Below are positions 55,066-64,000 of a DNA stretch of 64,000 nucleotides, piece by piece (the first letter of the stretch is position 1; each line of letters opens with the position of its first letter). Position numbers and translations under genes: made by a program. Below the pieces are notes generated by a model. The model had not been told where the DNA came from, ran no database searches, and saw only the letters and a program-made list of their open reading frames with translations. This DNA is from Halopelagius inordinatus (GTDB lineage: Archaea > Halobacteriota > Halobacteria > Halobacteriales > Haloferacaceae): the NCBI RefSeq assembly GCF_900113245.1, contig NZ_FOOQ01000002.1:558001-622000 (forward strand). Reading direction: 5' to 3'.

Positions 55066-55449
55066 TCACTCGAAGACGGAGACGTCGAAGTGGACGCCGC
55101 CGCGGATGTAGTCCGCGCCGACGAACAGGAGAAACAGCGCGCTTCCGGCGACGGGGAGAGCGGTCACGAGGGTTCCGCCGCCGTGCGTGACCATCACGAC
55201 GCCGTTGACAAGCAGTCCGAGTGCGAGAGCCACGTCGCCGACGCCCGCGAGGACGTACCACGGAACCGACGAGGACCCGACCCGAATCGACTCGCGTAGT
55301 CCCGAGAGGAGAAAGGCGACGCCCGCGGCGGCGAAGCACGACACCGCCGCCACCCCGGAGGGCGCGGCGGGCGGACCGAACGCGGCGACGAAGAGGGCGA
55401 GACCGAAGAGAACGACGACGCCGGGGACGAGAAACAGGCGGCGGTTCAT
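55066..55449 (-). CDS. Small four-helix membrane protein
   Basis: The 127-residue chain is hydrophobic throughout with four segments: LVPGVVVLFGLALFVAAFG, VAAVSCFAAAGVAFLLSGL, YVLAGVGDVALALGLLVNGVV (cited in part) and LPVAGSALFLLFVGADY. The ATG at 55449 is used; the frame extends upstream antisense. It may have been transcribed with the zinc-ribbon gene 94 bases downstream. No function is assigned. Confidence 0.6.
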   Translation of the reverse strand: MNRRLFLVPGVVVLFGLALFVAAFGPPAAPSGVAAVSCFAAAGVAFLLSGLRESIRVGSSSVPWYVLAGVGDVALALGLLVNGVVMVTHGGGTLVTALPVAGSALFLLFVGADYIRGGVHFDVSVFE

Positions 55450-55496
55450 ACCGTCGGGGTGGGCGCGCGGCGGCCTAAACGTGCCGACGCGGGCGC

Positions 55497-56063
55497 TTAC
55501 TCGGCGAGTATCTCGTCGGTCGTCGCCACGTCGGCGAACTCGCCGCGGAGGTGCGAGAGGGCGGTTCGGTGCGTCGTCTCGGCGTCGTACCGTTCGCCGT
55601 TCGCTCCCTCTCGGCCGAACGTCGCCGTCGCGTCCGAGACGACGACCGGTGAGAAACCGAGATTGTCGGCCATCCGCGTCGTCGTCGAGACGCAGTGGTC
55701 CGTCGTGAGTCCGGCGACGACGAGGCGGTCGTACCCCCGTTCGCGGAGCCACGATTCGAGGTCGGTGCCGACGAACGCGCTGTTGACTCGCTTCGTGAAC
55801 ACCGACTCGCCCGCTTCGGGGGCCGTCTCGGGCTTCCACTCGAACCCCGGCGAACCGCGTCGAAGCGGCGAGTCCGCCTCAGTCGAGTCGTGGCGGACGT
55901 GGACGCGCGGCCGGTCCCGGGAGCGCCACGCGTCGAGGAGTCGACGGGCGTTGGCCTCGGCGTCGGGGTTGTTCCTGTCGCCCCACGTCCGGTCGTCGAA
56001 CCCGAGTTGCATATCCACGAGAACGAGGACGGCCTCACCGAACGCGTCGGGGGACGTCGGCAT
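55497..56063 (-). CDS. Cysteine hydrolase, isochorismatase family
   Basis: This 188-residue soluble hydrolase has the complete triad: Asp17 (VLVDMQLGF), Lys91 (FTKRVNSAF) and Cys124 (TTDHCVSTT). It fits the nicotinamidase/isochorismatase/ureidoacrylate amidohydrolase superfamily; the substrate is not determined by sequence. The ATG at 56063 overlaps the stop of the YqcI/YcgG gene by one base (TGATG), so the pair is translationally coupled. Confidence 0.87.
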   Translation of the reverse strand: MPTSPDAFGEAVLVLVDMQLGFDDRTWGDRNNPDAEANARRLLDAWRSRDRPRVHVRHDSTEADSPLRRGSPGFEWKPETAPEAGESVFTKRVNSAFVGTDLESWLRERGYDRLVVAGLTTDHCVSTTTRMADNLGFSPVVVSDATATFGREGANGERYDAETTHRTALSHLRGEFADVATTDEILAE

Positions 56064-56860
56064 CAGTCGCCTCCCGCGACCGCCGGCACTTTCGGATGCT
56101 CGCGCGTTATCTCGATGGGACACTCGTCCGGGGCCTGTTCGGGGTCCGCAGAGAACATGTACTGGGGCCACTCGCGATCGCCCTCGACGCCCCAGTCGCC
56201 CAAGTCGGCGTGGGGACAGACGCCGTCGTACGATTCGAGGCGTCCCTGGATGACTTCGCGAGCCTCTCGTCCGGCGTCGGTGTCGTGGGTGATGCCCTCG
56301 AACAGCGTGCGCGGTTGGAACGTTATCTCCAGACCGACCGGGGAGTACCGGCTCTTGCGGTCGTCGTAGAACGGCGCGCGGCAGGTCGGAAACATCGGCT
56401 CGCCGCCGAAGCAGAACTCCCATCGGGAGTCGTCCGGGTCGGTCGGTATCCCCTCGGGCCACGGTTCCGGGTCGTAGACGTGGAGAAACTGGAGCACGTG
56501 CCAGAGCGTCTCGTGGTAGTCGCTCTCCGAGAACTCCCGTTCGGGCGGTCGGAAGAACGCGACGAGCGAAGCGGCGTCGCTGTGGTCCCGGTAGACGTCG
56601 AGATACTCCACGAGGGCGTCTCTGAGTCCGAACAGCGCGTCTTTGTCCGTCGTCGACGGGACGACGGTGTACAGTGGGTCGCCGTCGCGGACCGACTGCG
56701 CGCCGAAGAAACACGGGAAGGGCGTCTCGTTTCGCTCGCCGAGGAGGGCCTCTCGAAACGTCTCGAAGTGTCGAACGGCCCAGTCGGGGAGCGCCCCGGA
56801 CTCGACGCGTTCGACCATCGTCGGTTGGTCTACGAGCACCTGCGGTCCCCGCTCGTTCAT
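56063..56860 (-). CDS. YqcI/YcgG family protein
   Basis: The 265-residue protein has the family signatures FPCFFGAQS near the N-terminus, [11 protein letters not shown] in the middle and [17 protein letters not shown] near residue 150-170, followed by an RKSRYSP segment. Members bind a metal or haem-like cofactor in bacteria but no general function is agreed. It is the first gene of a two-gene operon with the cysteine hydrolase, diverging from uvsE. Confidence 0.85.
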   Translation of the reverse strand: MNERGPQVLVDQPTMVERVESGALPDWAVRHFETFREALLGERNETPFPCFFGAQSVRDGDPLYTVVPSTTDKDALFGLRDALVEYLDVYRDHSDAASLVAFFRPPEREFSESDYHETLWHVLQFLHVYDPEPWPEGIPTDPDDSRWEFCFGGEPMFPTCRAPFYDDRKSRYSPVGLEITFQPRTLFEGITHDTDAGREAREVIQGRLESYDGVCPHADLGDWGVEGDREWPQYMFSADPEQAPDECPIEITREHPKVPAVAGGD

Positions 56861-56996
56861 ACGAGTCCGTTGGAGCGACCGAGTTTCAACGTGTCGTTCG
56901 TTCGGCTCTCGGACTACGGTCTTCCCGCAGACGGGGCGTGGAGGCTTCGGGCGTATCTGTGTAGTTATCCGCGTAGAGCACGAACCGAACGCTGTC

Positions 56997-57917
56997 TTGA
57001 CGCTTGGCTACGCCTGCATGAATCTCACGCTGAGAGAGCGCGACTCGCCGCTGAGATGTAACCGCGGGATGCAACGGAAAACGTGGGAGTCAGAGGGCCT
57101 GGAGTACGCGTCCGAACTCGCCGTGCAGAACTTCTCGGACCTGTACGAGATTCTGCGTTGGAACGTGGCCCACGATATCTACTTCTATCGCTGTACCTCG
57201 GGTCTGGTACCGTGGAACTCCCAGTTCGAACTGACGGACCTACCGGACTACGAGGAGATCGCCCGACTCGCCGCAGACTGCGGCCGAGTCGTTCGAGACA
57301 ACGACGTGCGATTTACGTTTCATCCGAGTCACTGGTGCAAACTCGCGAGCGAGTCGGCGGAGACGGTCGAGAACTCGATTCGAGACCTCGAAGTCCACGG
57401 CTCGTGGCTCGACTTGCTCGGCCTCCCGCGGACGCCGTACTACAGCATCAACGTCCACATCGGGGCCCACTACAACGACAAGGAGGCGACGGCTGTTCGA
57501 TTCCGGGAGGCCGTCGACCGACTCTCGCCCGCCGCCCGCGAGCGTCTGACCGTCGAGAACGACGACACGGACGGACTCTGGAGCGTCCCCGAACTGGTCG
57601 ATTCGGTCGCAGAACCCCTCGGCGTGCCCATCGTCTTCGATTACCACCACCACCAGTTCACGAGTCGCGGACTCGCGTACAGAGAGGCGTTCGAGTTGGC
57701 CGCACGGACGTGGGGTGACGTGCGACCGGTCGCACACTACTCCGAGCCCGCGCGACTGTACGGACGGGATGCTCGCCCCCAGATGCACGCCGAGTACGTC
57801 TCCTCGGTCCCGGACTGGCTTCTCGACGGCGCGGACGTGATGCTCGAAGCCAAGGCGAAGGAGCGAGCGCTACTTCGCTACCGGGACGGAACGGAACCGA
57901 CCGTCGGTACGTCGTAG
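56997..57917 (+). CDS. uvsE: UV damage endonuclease UvsE
   Basis: UvsE (UVDE) cuts DNA 5' to UV photoproducts and other lesions. The 306-residue TIM-barrel protein begins (from TTG at 56997) LGYACMNLTL, the family N-terminus, and carries metal-binding segments FTFHPSHWCK, INVHIGAHYNDK, VENDDTDG and FDYHHHQF, ending in an Asp/Glu-rich VMLEAKAKERALLRY. The TTG start was chosen because family members start at LGYxCxNLTL; an ATG at 57018 is an alternative. The upstream frame is antisense to the YqcI/YcgG gene. Confidence 0.9.
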   Translation: MTLGYACMNLTLRERDSPLRCNRGMQRKTWESEGLEYASELAVQNFSDLYEILRWNVAHDIYFYRCTSGLVPWNSQFELTDLPDYEEIARLAADCGRVVRDNDVRFTFHPSHWCKLASESAETVENSIRDLEVHGSWLDLLGLPRTPYYSINVHIGAHYNDKEATAVRFREAVDRLSPAARERLTVENDDTDGLWSVPELVDSVAEPLGVPIVFDYHHHQFTSRGLAYREAFELAARTWGDVRPVAHYSEPARLYGRDARPQMHAEYVSSVPDWLLDGADVMLEAKAKERALLRYRDGTEPTVGTS

Positions 57918-57942
57918 CCGAGAGCGCGTACTCGGTTCGCCG

Positions 57943-59445
57943 TCAGTCCGCCCGGAGACCGACGGCGAAGCGGTCGGCGTCCTCGTCGACGGCGGCCGTC
58001 GTCACCGCCGAGACGGAGACGGTGAGGACCAGAGAGAGCACCATCCCCCAGAGCGCGAAGTCCCAGGTGAGGTACGTCGCGCCGAGCACCGTCGTTCCGG
58101 CGACGGTCACCTCGGGGAGGAACACGTGCGCGAGGTAGAACGCCTGTCCGCCGAGGACGCCCGCGAACATCCCGCGTCTCGTCGTCTGCGACCAGTAGAG
58201 CGCGACCATCACGGGAAGCGTGAGTTGAGCGAACCCGCCGAACGCCGTGTCGCCCACCTCGATGAGCGTCCCGGGTCGAAAGAGGCTGGCGACGAAGGTG
58301 AGCACCGCGAAGGCGGCGACGCCGCCGCGGGCGACCCACGCCTCTCTGTCGGCCGTCGCGTCGGGGGCGACGAACGGGCGGTAGAGGTCGCGAGTGAGGT
58401 ACGACGACCCCGAAAGCAGCATCGAGTCCGACGACGACATCATCGCCGCCATCGCACCGGCGACGACGAGGGCCGAAAACCAGACCGGGGTGTACTCGTT
58501 CAACAGGACGGGAACGACGTTCGCCCCCTCGGGGACGGCGACGCCCAACCCGGCCGCCCACGACCCCAGAAGGAACGCCGGGACGAAAAGCAGGAGGACG
58601 AGTATCGGCCAGAGGACGAACGACCGCTTGAGCACCGTCGCGTCCTTCGCGACGAAGAAGCGCTGGTTTATCTGCGGGAACATGGTCACGCCGAAAGCGA
58701 TGGTGACGGCGCTCGAAATCATCCACTGCGGCGAGTAGAGGCCGCCGCCGAGTGCGAGAAACTCGGGGTTCGTAGACGCCATCGACGACGAGATGGCGTC
58801 GAGTCCCCCGGCGGCGGAGACGACCCAGATGACGGCCACCCAGACGATAGAGAGCATGAACACGCCCTGTAGGGTGTCCGTCCACGCGACGCCGCGGAGT
58901 CCGGCGAGGACGACGTACACGATCATGAACAGGGTGATGAGCGCCGCACCCGCCCAGTACGGGACGACGCCGTTCGTCAGGCCGACGATGGCCTCGCCCG
59001 CGCCCATCTGTTGGAGCATCACGTACGGGAACAGCCAAAAGAGGCTGACGCCGGCGACGACCGCGCGGAGGCGTTTGGACCCGAAGCGGTCGCCGAGCAT
59101 CTCGCCGAGGGTCACGTACCCTCGATTGCGGCCGATGAGCCACTGGCGGTAGCCGACGAGATACCAGAGGATGGCAAAGAGGATGCCGTCCATCAGCCCC
59201 ATCACGAGAATCCACTCGGGCCCGGCGGAGAACGCGAGGTTCGGACCGCCGAAGAAGGTAAACGCCGAGAGAAGCGTCGCGAACGTCGTAAACAGGAGTA
59301 CGACGGTTCCGAGCGACCGACTCGCGAGGTAGTAGTCCTCGGCGTCCCGACTCGTCAGGCGGTACGCGAGTGCGCCGACGACGACGGAGACGACGAGGTA
59401 GACGGAGACGACGCCGAGTTGAACGAGGAGGTCCGTCGCGACCAT
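57943..59445 (-). CDS. Sodium:solute symporter (SSS family)
   Basis: This 500-residue transporter has about thirteen membrane helices and the SSS patterns: YYLASRSLGT, FTTFATLLSAFTFFGGP, GYVTLGEMLGDRFGSK and the DALQGVFMLSI-type loop WTDTLQGVFMLSI. The start at 59445 is 1 base after the DUF3311 stop. The substrate is unknown; the DUF3311 partner suggests an organic acid or pantothenate-like solute. The C-terminus is hydrophilic and acidic. Confidence 0.92.
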   Translation of the reverse strand: MVATDLLVQLGVVSVYLVVSVVVGALAYRLTSRDAEDYYLASRSLGTVVLLFTTFATLLSAFTFFGGPNLAFSAGPEWILVMGLMDGILFAILWYLVGYRQWLIGRNRGYVTLGEMLGDRFGSKRLRAVVAGVSLFWLFPYVMLQQMGAGEAIVGLTNGVVPYWAGAALITLFMIVYVVLAGLRGVAWTDTLQGVFMLSIVWVAVIWVVSAAGGLDAISSSMASTNPEFLALGGGLYSPQWMISSAVTIAFGVTMFPQINQRFFVAKDATVLKRSFVLWPILVLLLFVPAFLLGSWAAGLGVAVPEGANVVPVLLNEYTPVWFSALVVAGAMAAMMSSSDSMLLSGSSYLTRDLYRPFVAPDATADREAWVARGGVAAFAVLTFVASLFRPGTLIEVGDTAFGGFAQLTLPVMVALYWSQTTRRGMFAGVLGGQAFYLAHVFLPEVTVAGTTVLGATYLTWDFALWGMVLSLVLTVSVSAVTTAAVDEDADRFAVGLRAD

Positions 59446-59446
59446 C

Positions 59447-59665
59447 TCAGGGTACCTCCGCAGTCTCCATCAGTCGGTCCCACGCGCCGAGGGTGAACGC
59501 GTAGAACGCCGCCGACGCGACGAGCATCCAGCCGATGTGCCACCACAACCACACCGGGAGTCCGGCCCACGTCGTCGCGTCGCGCCACATGAACCAGGGG
59601 ATGGCGAACACGACCAAGAGGGCGAACACCCCGTACCAGAGGTAATCTGTCTTCGACCTCGCCAT
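59447..59665 (-). CDS. DUF3311 small membrane protein
   Basis: The 72-residue protein has two membrane helices (WYGVFALLVVFAIPWFMW and WLWWHIGWMLVASAAFYAF), the DUF3311 layout usually found directly upstream of an SSS symporter. Here it ends 1 base before the symporter start, so it is its likely small subunit. Promoter DNA at about 59690-59710 is AT-rich (AAATATTATCATT). Confidence 0.85.
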   Translation of the reverse strand: MARSKTDYLWYGVFALLVVFAIPWFMWRDATTWAGLPVWLWWHIGWMLVASAAFYAFTLGAWDRLMETAEVP

Positions 59666-59811
59666 TACGAATAATCTGTTACCCTACGGACGTAAATATT
59701 ATCATTCCTAATTCGATTGCGGGAACCGAAGAGATATTTTCTTCGGAAGGGCGAACCGGTCACGTATCGACTCTGGTGGGATATAAACGGTCGTCGGACG
59801 ACCCAGATTCC

Positions 59812-60543
59812 ATGCAGACGGCCGTCCAACTCTACACGCTCCGTTCGATGGACGCTTCGCTCCCGGAGACGGTTCGCCTCGTCGCCGAGGCCGGATTCGA
59901 CGGCGTCGAGTTCGCCGGCTTGGGCGACGCCGACGAGGACGCCGTCGCGGACGCGCTTTCCGCGACCGGTCTCGCCGCGCCCTCGGCGCACGTCGGCATC
60001 GACGCCCTCGAATCGGACCCGGCCGCAGAGCGAGAGAGATACGAACGGTTCGGGACGGAATCGCTCGTCGTTCCCTATCTCGACGCCGAACAGTTCGCGG
60101 ACGGCGACGCCGTCGTCGAAACCGCCGCCCGGTTGGCCGCCGTCGCCGAGAACGTTCCCGGCCTCGGCTACCACAACCACGAACACGAGTTCGTCGACGT
60201 CGACGGCGCGTACGCACTCGAACGCGTCGTCACCGACGCCGACGTCGCACTCGAACTCGACGTGGGGTGGGCGCACGCCGCCGGGGCGGACCCCGCGGCA
60301 CTCGTCGAACGGTGGGCCGACCGAATCGACCGCATCCACCTGAAAGACGTCGTCGCCGACGCGGACGCGCCGCGCGGCGGCCGACCCGCGGACCTCGGGT
60401 CCGGCGACGTCCCCCTCGACGCCTGTCTGGACGCCGCCCGCGAGGCGTCAGTCGAGTGGGTGGTCTTCGAACACGACGACCCCGAAGACGCGGCCGAATC
60501 ACTCGAACGCGCGGCGTCGTGGCTGGCAGAACGCGGTCTGTGA
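59812..60543 (+). CDS. Sugar phosphate isomerase/epimerase (xylose-isomerase-like barrel)
   Basis: This 243-residue protein opens with the family N-terminus VQLYTLRSMD and GFDGVEFAGLGD, and has metal-binding segments YHNHEHEF, ALELDVGWAHAA and HLKDVVAD of the AP-endonuclease-2/xylose-isomerase class (TIM barrel, divalent metal). It is likely a sugar isomerase or epimerase of unknown substrate. The ATG at 59812 follows GATATAAACG by about 28 bases, implying a leaderless mRNA; a start at 59776 is less likely. It diverges from DUF3311. Confidence 0.87.
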   Translation: MQTAVQLYTLRSMDASLPETVRLVAEAGFDGVEFAGLGDADEDAVADALSATGLAAPSAHVGIDALESDPAAERERYERFGTESLVVPYLDAEQFADGDAVVETAARLAAVAENVPGLGYHNHEHEFVDVDGAYALERVVTDADVALELDVGWAHAAGADPAALVERWADRIDRIHLKDVVADADAPRGGRPADLGSGDVPLDACLDAAREASVEWVVFEHDDPEDAAESLERAASWLAERGL

Positions 60544-60713
60544 CCGCTCATCCCGCCGTTTCGCCCGGGTTTGACAATAGCTATCACACGGGCCTCGAAT
60601 CCCGTCGTCAGTACGATAGTTATTTGCCGTCAGCGAACGAAATATAAGGGTGTCATCGGGCTTCCCGTGACACGGTCATTCACATCATCACGCCCCGAGA
60701 GGGGGTTTCATCA

Positions 60714-62249
60714 ATGGACGATACAGCAAAATATCTCATACACGCCGCCATCACCGCAGACGGCGTCGTCGAACGGTCGGACGTCGTCGGCGCCATCTTC
60801 GGGCAGACCGAAGGTCTGCTCGGAGACGAACTCGACCTCCGCGACCTCCAACAGTCGTCGAAAGTCGGTCGGATAGACGTACAGATAGAAAGCGAGAACG
60901 GACAGTCGTTCGGGCGAATCACGATAGCGACCAGTCTCGACAAAGTCGAGACGGCCATCCTCGCCGCATCGCTCGAAACCATCACGCGAGTCGGTCCCTG
61001 TCAGGCGGACGCCAGAGTCACAGACATCGAAGACGTGCGCGAAGCGAAACGCCGCGAAGTCGTCGAACGCGCGAAGGAACTGCTGACTGAGTCGTTCGAC
61101 GACACCGTCATGACCTCGACGGAGATACTCGAAGAGGTCAGAGAGAGCGTCCGCGTCGAGGATATCACCGAGTACGAGGGGTTCCCGGCCGGGCCGCGCG
61201 TCGTCGACTCCGACGCGATAATCGTCGTCGAAGGGCGCGCGGACGTTCTGACCCTGCTGAAGTACGGCATCAAAAACGCCATCGCCGTCGAGGGGACGAA
61301 CGTCCCCTCCGAGGTGGCGGAACTCACGCAGGACCGGACGGTCACCGCCTTCCTCGACGGTGACCGCGGCGGAGAACTCATCCTGCGGGAACTGTCGCAG
61401 GTGGGCGACGTAGACTACGTCGCGTTCGCCCCGGAGGGCAAGTCCGTCGAGGACCTCCCCCGAGACGAGGTGATGTCCGTCCTCCGAAACAAGCTAGCGT
61501 TCGAGATGCTGCCCGAAGAGGGGAGTCTCAGAGACGCCGCCGGACCGGAATCCGCGGCGGACGCCGGAGGTGGGGAGACGGACCCTCTTCAGGAGTCGCC
61601 GACGACTGAGGCGGCGACTCCCTCCCCCGAGACGGGGCCAGACGACGGACGCGGCGACGAATCGACGCCCACCGACGGGTCGGTCACAGAGGAGAGCGCC
61701 GACGTGACGGTGGACGCCACCGACGCGAACGCCTCGAACTCTGCGGCCGTCGTGGCGACGGCCGCGAGCAACGCGTCGGCGTCCGCCGGAGGCGAGTCCG
61801 CAGACGCCTCGTCGGACGCCGAAACCGTCGGAACCGCCGACGGGGCCGCACGGAACGGGACGGCTTCGACGGAATCGGACCACGCCGCCGACGCCGCCGA
61901 CTCGGCCGACGAAGACCCAGAACAAGAACGGGAGGAGTCGCTCCCCTCGTCGTTGCGCGACCACGTCCGAGCGGTCGTCGGCGAGTCCACCGAGTCGGTC
62001 CGCCTCCTCGACGAGGAGTTTTCGACGATGACCGAAGCGCCCGCCGAGGACGCGTTCGACGCGGTAGAGAGCGCGGAGACGGCACCCTACGCCATCGTCC
62101 TCGACGACGAACTCTCCCAACGGGTCCTCGACGTGGCCGCCCAACGCGGCGTCAGTCACGCCGTCGCCGCCTCCACCGGGGAGTACGTGAAACGACCCGT
62201 CGGAGTTCGGATTCTCGCCGCGTCGGACCTCTTGGCGACCGTCGAGTGA
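60714..62249 (+). CDS. dnaG: Archaeal DnaG (Toprim primase-like, exosome-associated)
   Basis: Archaeal DnaG has a Toprim domain and is found on the RNA exosome; primase activity has been reported for some members. The 511 residues have an N-terminal domain (AITADGVVERSDVVGAIFGQTEGLLGDELDLRDLQ cited in part), the Toprim core IIVVEGRADVLTLLK and VTAFLDGDRGGELI, then about 135 residues of low-complexity Ala/Asp/Glu/Ser (about 270-405), and a short C-terminal part with TAPYAIVLDDELSQR. The insertion appears to be a haloarchaeal linker. TATA-like AATATAAGG lies about 70 bases upstream. Confidence 0.93.
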   Translation: MDDTAKYLIHAAITADGVVERSDVVGAIFGQTEGLLGDELDLRDLQQSSKVGRIDVQIESENGQSFGRITIATSLDKVETAILAASLETITRVGPCQADARVTDIEDVREAKRREVVERAKELLTESFDDTVMTSTEILEEVRESVRVEDITEYEGFPAGPRVVDSDAIIVVEGRADVLTLLKYGIKNAIAVEGTNVPSEVAELTQDRTVTAFLDGDRGGELILRELSQVGDVDYVAFAPEGKSVEDLPRDEVMSVLRNKLAFEMLPEEGSLRDAAGPESAADAGGGETDPLQESPTTEAATPSPETGPDDGRGDESTPTDGSVTEESADVTVDATDANASNSAAVVATAASNASASAGGESADASSDAETVGTADGAARNGTASTESDHAADAADSADEDPEQEREESLPSSLRDHVRAVVGESTESVRLLDEEFSTMTEAPAEDAFDAVESAETAPYAIVLDDELSQRVLDVAAQRGVSHAVAASTGEYVKRPVGVRILAASDLLATVE

Positions 62250-62280
62250 CGCCCCCGGCGTCCCCGTCGCGTCGCTCGTT

Positions 62281-62691
62281 TTACGCCGTTCGCTCGTAGA
62301 CGAGGGCGTCGCCCGACACGAAAAACTCCCGTCTGCGACCCGCGACGGCGAAGCCGTGTCTCTCGTAGAGCGACCGCGCCGCCTCGTTTTCGGGGGCGAC
62401 GGTCAGAGAGACGCGCGTTCCGGAGGGTCGGGTCCGGAGGTACGCCGTCAGGAGGGCCGAGGCGCGGCCCTCCCGGCGGGAGTCGGGCGCGACGACGAGT
62501 TCCGAGACGTGCCCCTCCGCCGGGGAATCGACCGCGAGGAGGTAGCCCACCGGTCGGTCGCCGTCGGTCGAAACGAGGATCGTCCCCACGTCGTCGCCCG
62601 CGGCGAGGAGCGACGGCGACGGCTCCGGCAGATGCGACTGGAGGGCGTCGAGCGCCGACCGGTCGGCCGGACGGGCGGGGCGGACGGCCAT
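62281..62691 (-). CDS. GNAT family N-acetyltransferase
   Basis: This 136-residue protein has the GNAT fold: VRPARPADRSALDALQ at the start, the acetyl-CoA loop VAPDSRREGRASALL and the C-terminal NEAARSLYERHGFAVAGRR. It resembles RimI-type and small-molecule acetyltransferases. Its ATG overlaps the DUF92 stop by one base (TGATG), so the genes are translated together. Substrate unknown. Confidence 0.87.
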   Translation of the reverse strand: MAVRPARPADRSALDALQSHLPEPSPSLLAAGDDVGTILVSTDGDRPVGYLLAVDSPAEGHVSELVVAPDSRREGRASALLTAYLRTRPSGTRVSLTVAPENEAARSLYERHGFAVAGRRREFFVSGDALVYERTA

Positions 62692-63998
62692 CAGACGAGG
62701 ACGGCGAGGGCCACGACGGTGCTGACGAGAGCGCCGACGACGGTGGCCGTGAAGTTCACCGCCTCGTTGCCGATTCTGTCGCCTTCGATGGTTGCACCGA
62801 GGAGGCTATCGGCGGTCATACCGACGACGCCGCCGACGAGAACCACCGCCGCACCCGCGAGAGTCACGCCCGGAAAGAGGAGGTACGCGAAGGCCGAGAC
62901 GACGCCAGCGCCCGCGACGCCCGCGAGTTCGCCCTGCCACGTCACGCCGCCGTCGGTGCCGGGCGAGACGGTTTCGAACGTCGTGATGAGCCGCGGGTTG
63001 TCGTAGAGGCCGCCGATTTCCGAGGAGAGCGTGTCGCTCATCGCCGCGGCGAGCGACCCGGCGAAGGCGAACTGGAAGACGTTCGCCTCGACGGGGAGCC
63101 ACGGACTCGCCGCGAACAGGACGACGGCGACGAGAGCGACGGCGGCGTTACCGAGGACGTTGCCGGTGCCGCGCGCGCCGTCGTTGTCTTCGGCGACGCC
63201 GCGTTCTTTCTTCGCGTCGTACTTGAACTTCGCCGAGAGACCGCCGATGGCGAAAAAGGAGATGAGGACGACGAACCAGGCGAACCCGCCGAAGACGATG
63301 GTGAGAAGCCCGAGGAGGACGCCGGTGAGCATGCCCGCGACGGACGCCGTCCCGAGCGCGTAGGAGACGTAGCCCAGAGCGACGGTGACGACCAAGGCGA
63401 CGGCGATTTCCACCGGCGCGACGGCGTCGGCCAGAAGGTCGAACAGCCAGAGGAGAAGCCCCGTAGAGAGCATGACGAGCGGGTCGTCCTGCTCGAAGAG
63501 CACTTCGCGGACGAGCGCCGCGACGAGGGCGGCGGCGGCCGCGAGGAAGGCGAACCGCGGGAGGAGAATCGCGTCGCCGACGAACGACGCGACGGCGGCT
63601 TGGCCGCCGATACCGGCGAGAAAGCCGCCGAAGACGAACCCGGCGGTGCCGAGGAACGGGTCGTCGGACGACTCGGCGACGAACTGCGCGCCGAGGTTCC
63701 CGTAGGCGAGGACGAGGACGGCGGCGACGAACAAGTCCACGGGGAGGTCCATCACGGTGACGAGGATGGCCAGTCCGGCCGCCGCGAGCGCGAACCCCGC
63801 GAGACCGTTCAACCGGCCGTCCTGTCGGTCCCCAGGCCGGGCGAACAGCTCGAACAGCGGGCCGTCGGTGATGACGAACGCCGCAAAGAGCGCCACGGCG
63901 ACGAACGGCGCGAACGCCGCACCGTTCAGAACCGGCGCCGCCAGAGCCAGCGTCCCCACCACGGCGAACCCGCCCGCTCGCCGAAGCGTCGAATGCAC
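62691..63998 (-). CDS. DUF92 (VTE6-like) integral membrane protein
   Basis: The 435-residue protein has about ten membrane helices and the DUF92 signatures DTLSSEIG, GTDGGVTWQGELAGVAGAG and ADSLLGATIEG. Members include phytyl-phosphate kinases of plants, and in archaea they are thought to act on isoprenoid phosphates. The start used is the GTG at 63998, two bases from the window edge; the first residues (HSTLRRAGGFAVVGTL) look like the real N-terminus, but a start outside the window cannot be ruled out. Confidence 0.85.
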   Translation of the reverse strand: MHSTLRRAGGFAVVGTLALAAPVLNGAAFAPFVAVALFAAFVITDGPLFELFARPGDRQDGRLNGLAGFALAAAGLAILVTVMDLPVDLFVAAVLVLAYGNLGAQFVAESSDDPFLGTAGFVFGGFLAGIGGQAAVASFVGDAILLPRFAFLAAAAALVAALVREVLFEQDDPLVMLSTGLLLWLFDLLADAVAPVEIAVALVVTVALGYVSYALGTASVAGMLTGVLLGLLTIVFGGFAWFVVLISFFAIGGLSAKFKYDAKKERGVAEDNDGARGTGNVLGNAAVALVAVVLFAASPWLPVEANVFQFAFAGSLAAAMSDTLSSEIGGLYDNPRLITTFETVSPGTDGGVTWQGELAGVAGAGVVSAFAYLLFPGVTLAGAAVVLVGGVVGMTADSLLGATIEGDRIGNEAVNFTATVVGALVSTVVALAVLV

Positions 63999-64000
63999 AC

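Noticed and set aside
60560-60620. tRNA-like T-arm string (GGGCCTCGAATCCCG) before dnaG
   Set aside because: The loop does not match TTCRANY and no acceptor or anticodon arms can be formed around it.

Overview
This 64 kb window is chromosomal DNA of a haloarchaeon. The evidence is a very GC-rich, strongly acidic proteome, Tat lipoproteins with haloarchaeal lipoboxes, short or absent leaders behind TATA boxes, and archaeal information-processing genes (ribosomal protein S8e, aSUI1, DnaG-type primase, CDC48, HerA/NurA, MptA). The gene content and the pst-phoU-rps8e block resemble Haloferax/Halogeometricum-type genomes; that placement is from memory and no search was run. Most of the window is ordinary core chromosome with dense short operons on both strands, and no rRNA, CRISPR array, transposase or integrase was seen.

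Layout. 1-4.2 kb: the end of an unidentified gene, then larC diverging from cdc48. 4.1-5.0 kb: an AT-rich islet with one small membrane ORF, between two related hairpins. 5-12 kb: the phosphate block pstS-pstC-pstA-pstB-phoU, transcribed leftward and diverging from an AbrB-PhoU regulator. 12-20 kb: rps8e, a HalOD1 protein, DUF2240, a HAD phosphatase, the DNA-repair pair nurA and herA, a UspA protein and a nitroreductase. 20-30 kb: a KaiC/RadA-like ATPase, NAD kinase, carB, small membrane proteins, a DUF21/CBS protein, an Eis-like acetyltransferase and aSUI1. 30-34 kb: a surface module of a Thr/Pro-repeat lipoprotein, DUF3006 and a secreted ComEC-like metallo-hydrolase with a lamin-tail domain. 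34-42.8 kb: flavin reductase, DUF4242, a single-domain response regulator, tRNA-Ile(GAT), FxsA, a thioredoxin-fold YyaL-like protein, TrmB, mptA and a FAD oxidoreductase. 42.9-52.4 kb: a TetR-MATE operon with a palindromic operator, a flavin amine-oxidase-like protein, thrB, pdxS and an enolase-superfamily protein. 52.4-55.5 kb: an HFX_2341-family (CARF-like plus winged HTH) regulator whose start codon lies in one copy of a 13-bp direct repeat; the other copy lies beyond a low-GC insert carrying a membrane protein of unknown family. 55.5-64 kb: cysteine hydrolase and YqcI/YcgG pair, uvsE, an SSS symporter with DUF3311, a sugar isomerase, dnaG, and a GNAT/DUF92 pair.

The most unusual places are (a) the 53.3-54.7 kb low-GC insert bounded by the 13-bp repeat at the 5' end of the CARF-like regulator, a candidate small mobile or defence-type cassette; (b) the 30.3-34.1 kb pair of lipoproteins that share a leader, a PDDVIETP motif and upstream DNA; and (c) the AT-rich islet at 4.3-4.75 kb. 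Start codons were moved from the longest reading frame where upstream sequence, TATA spacing or family alignment from memory favoured an internal start.
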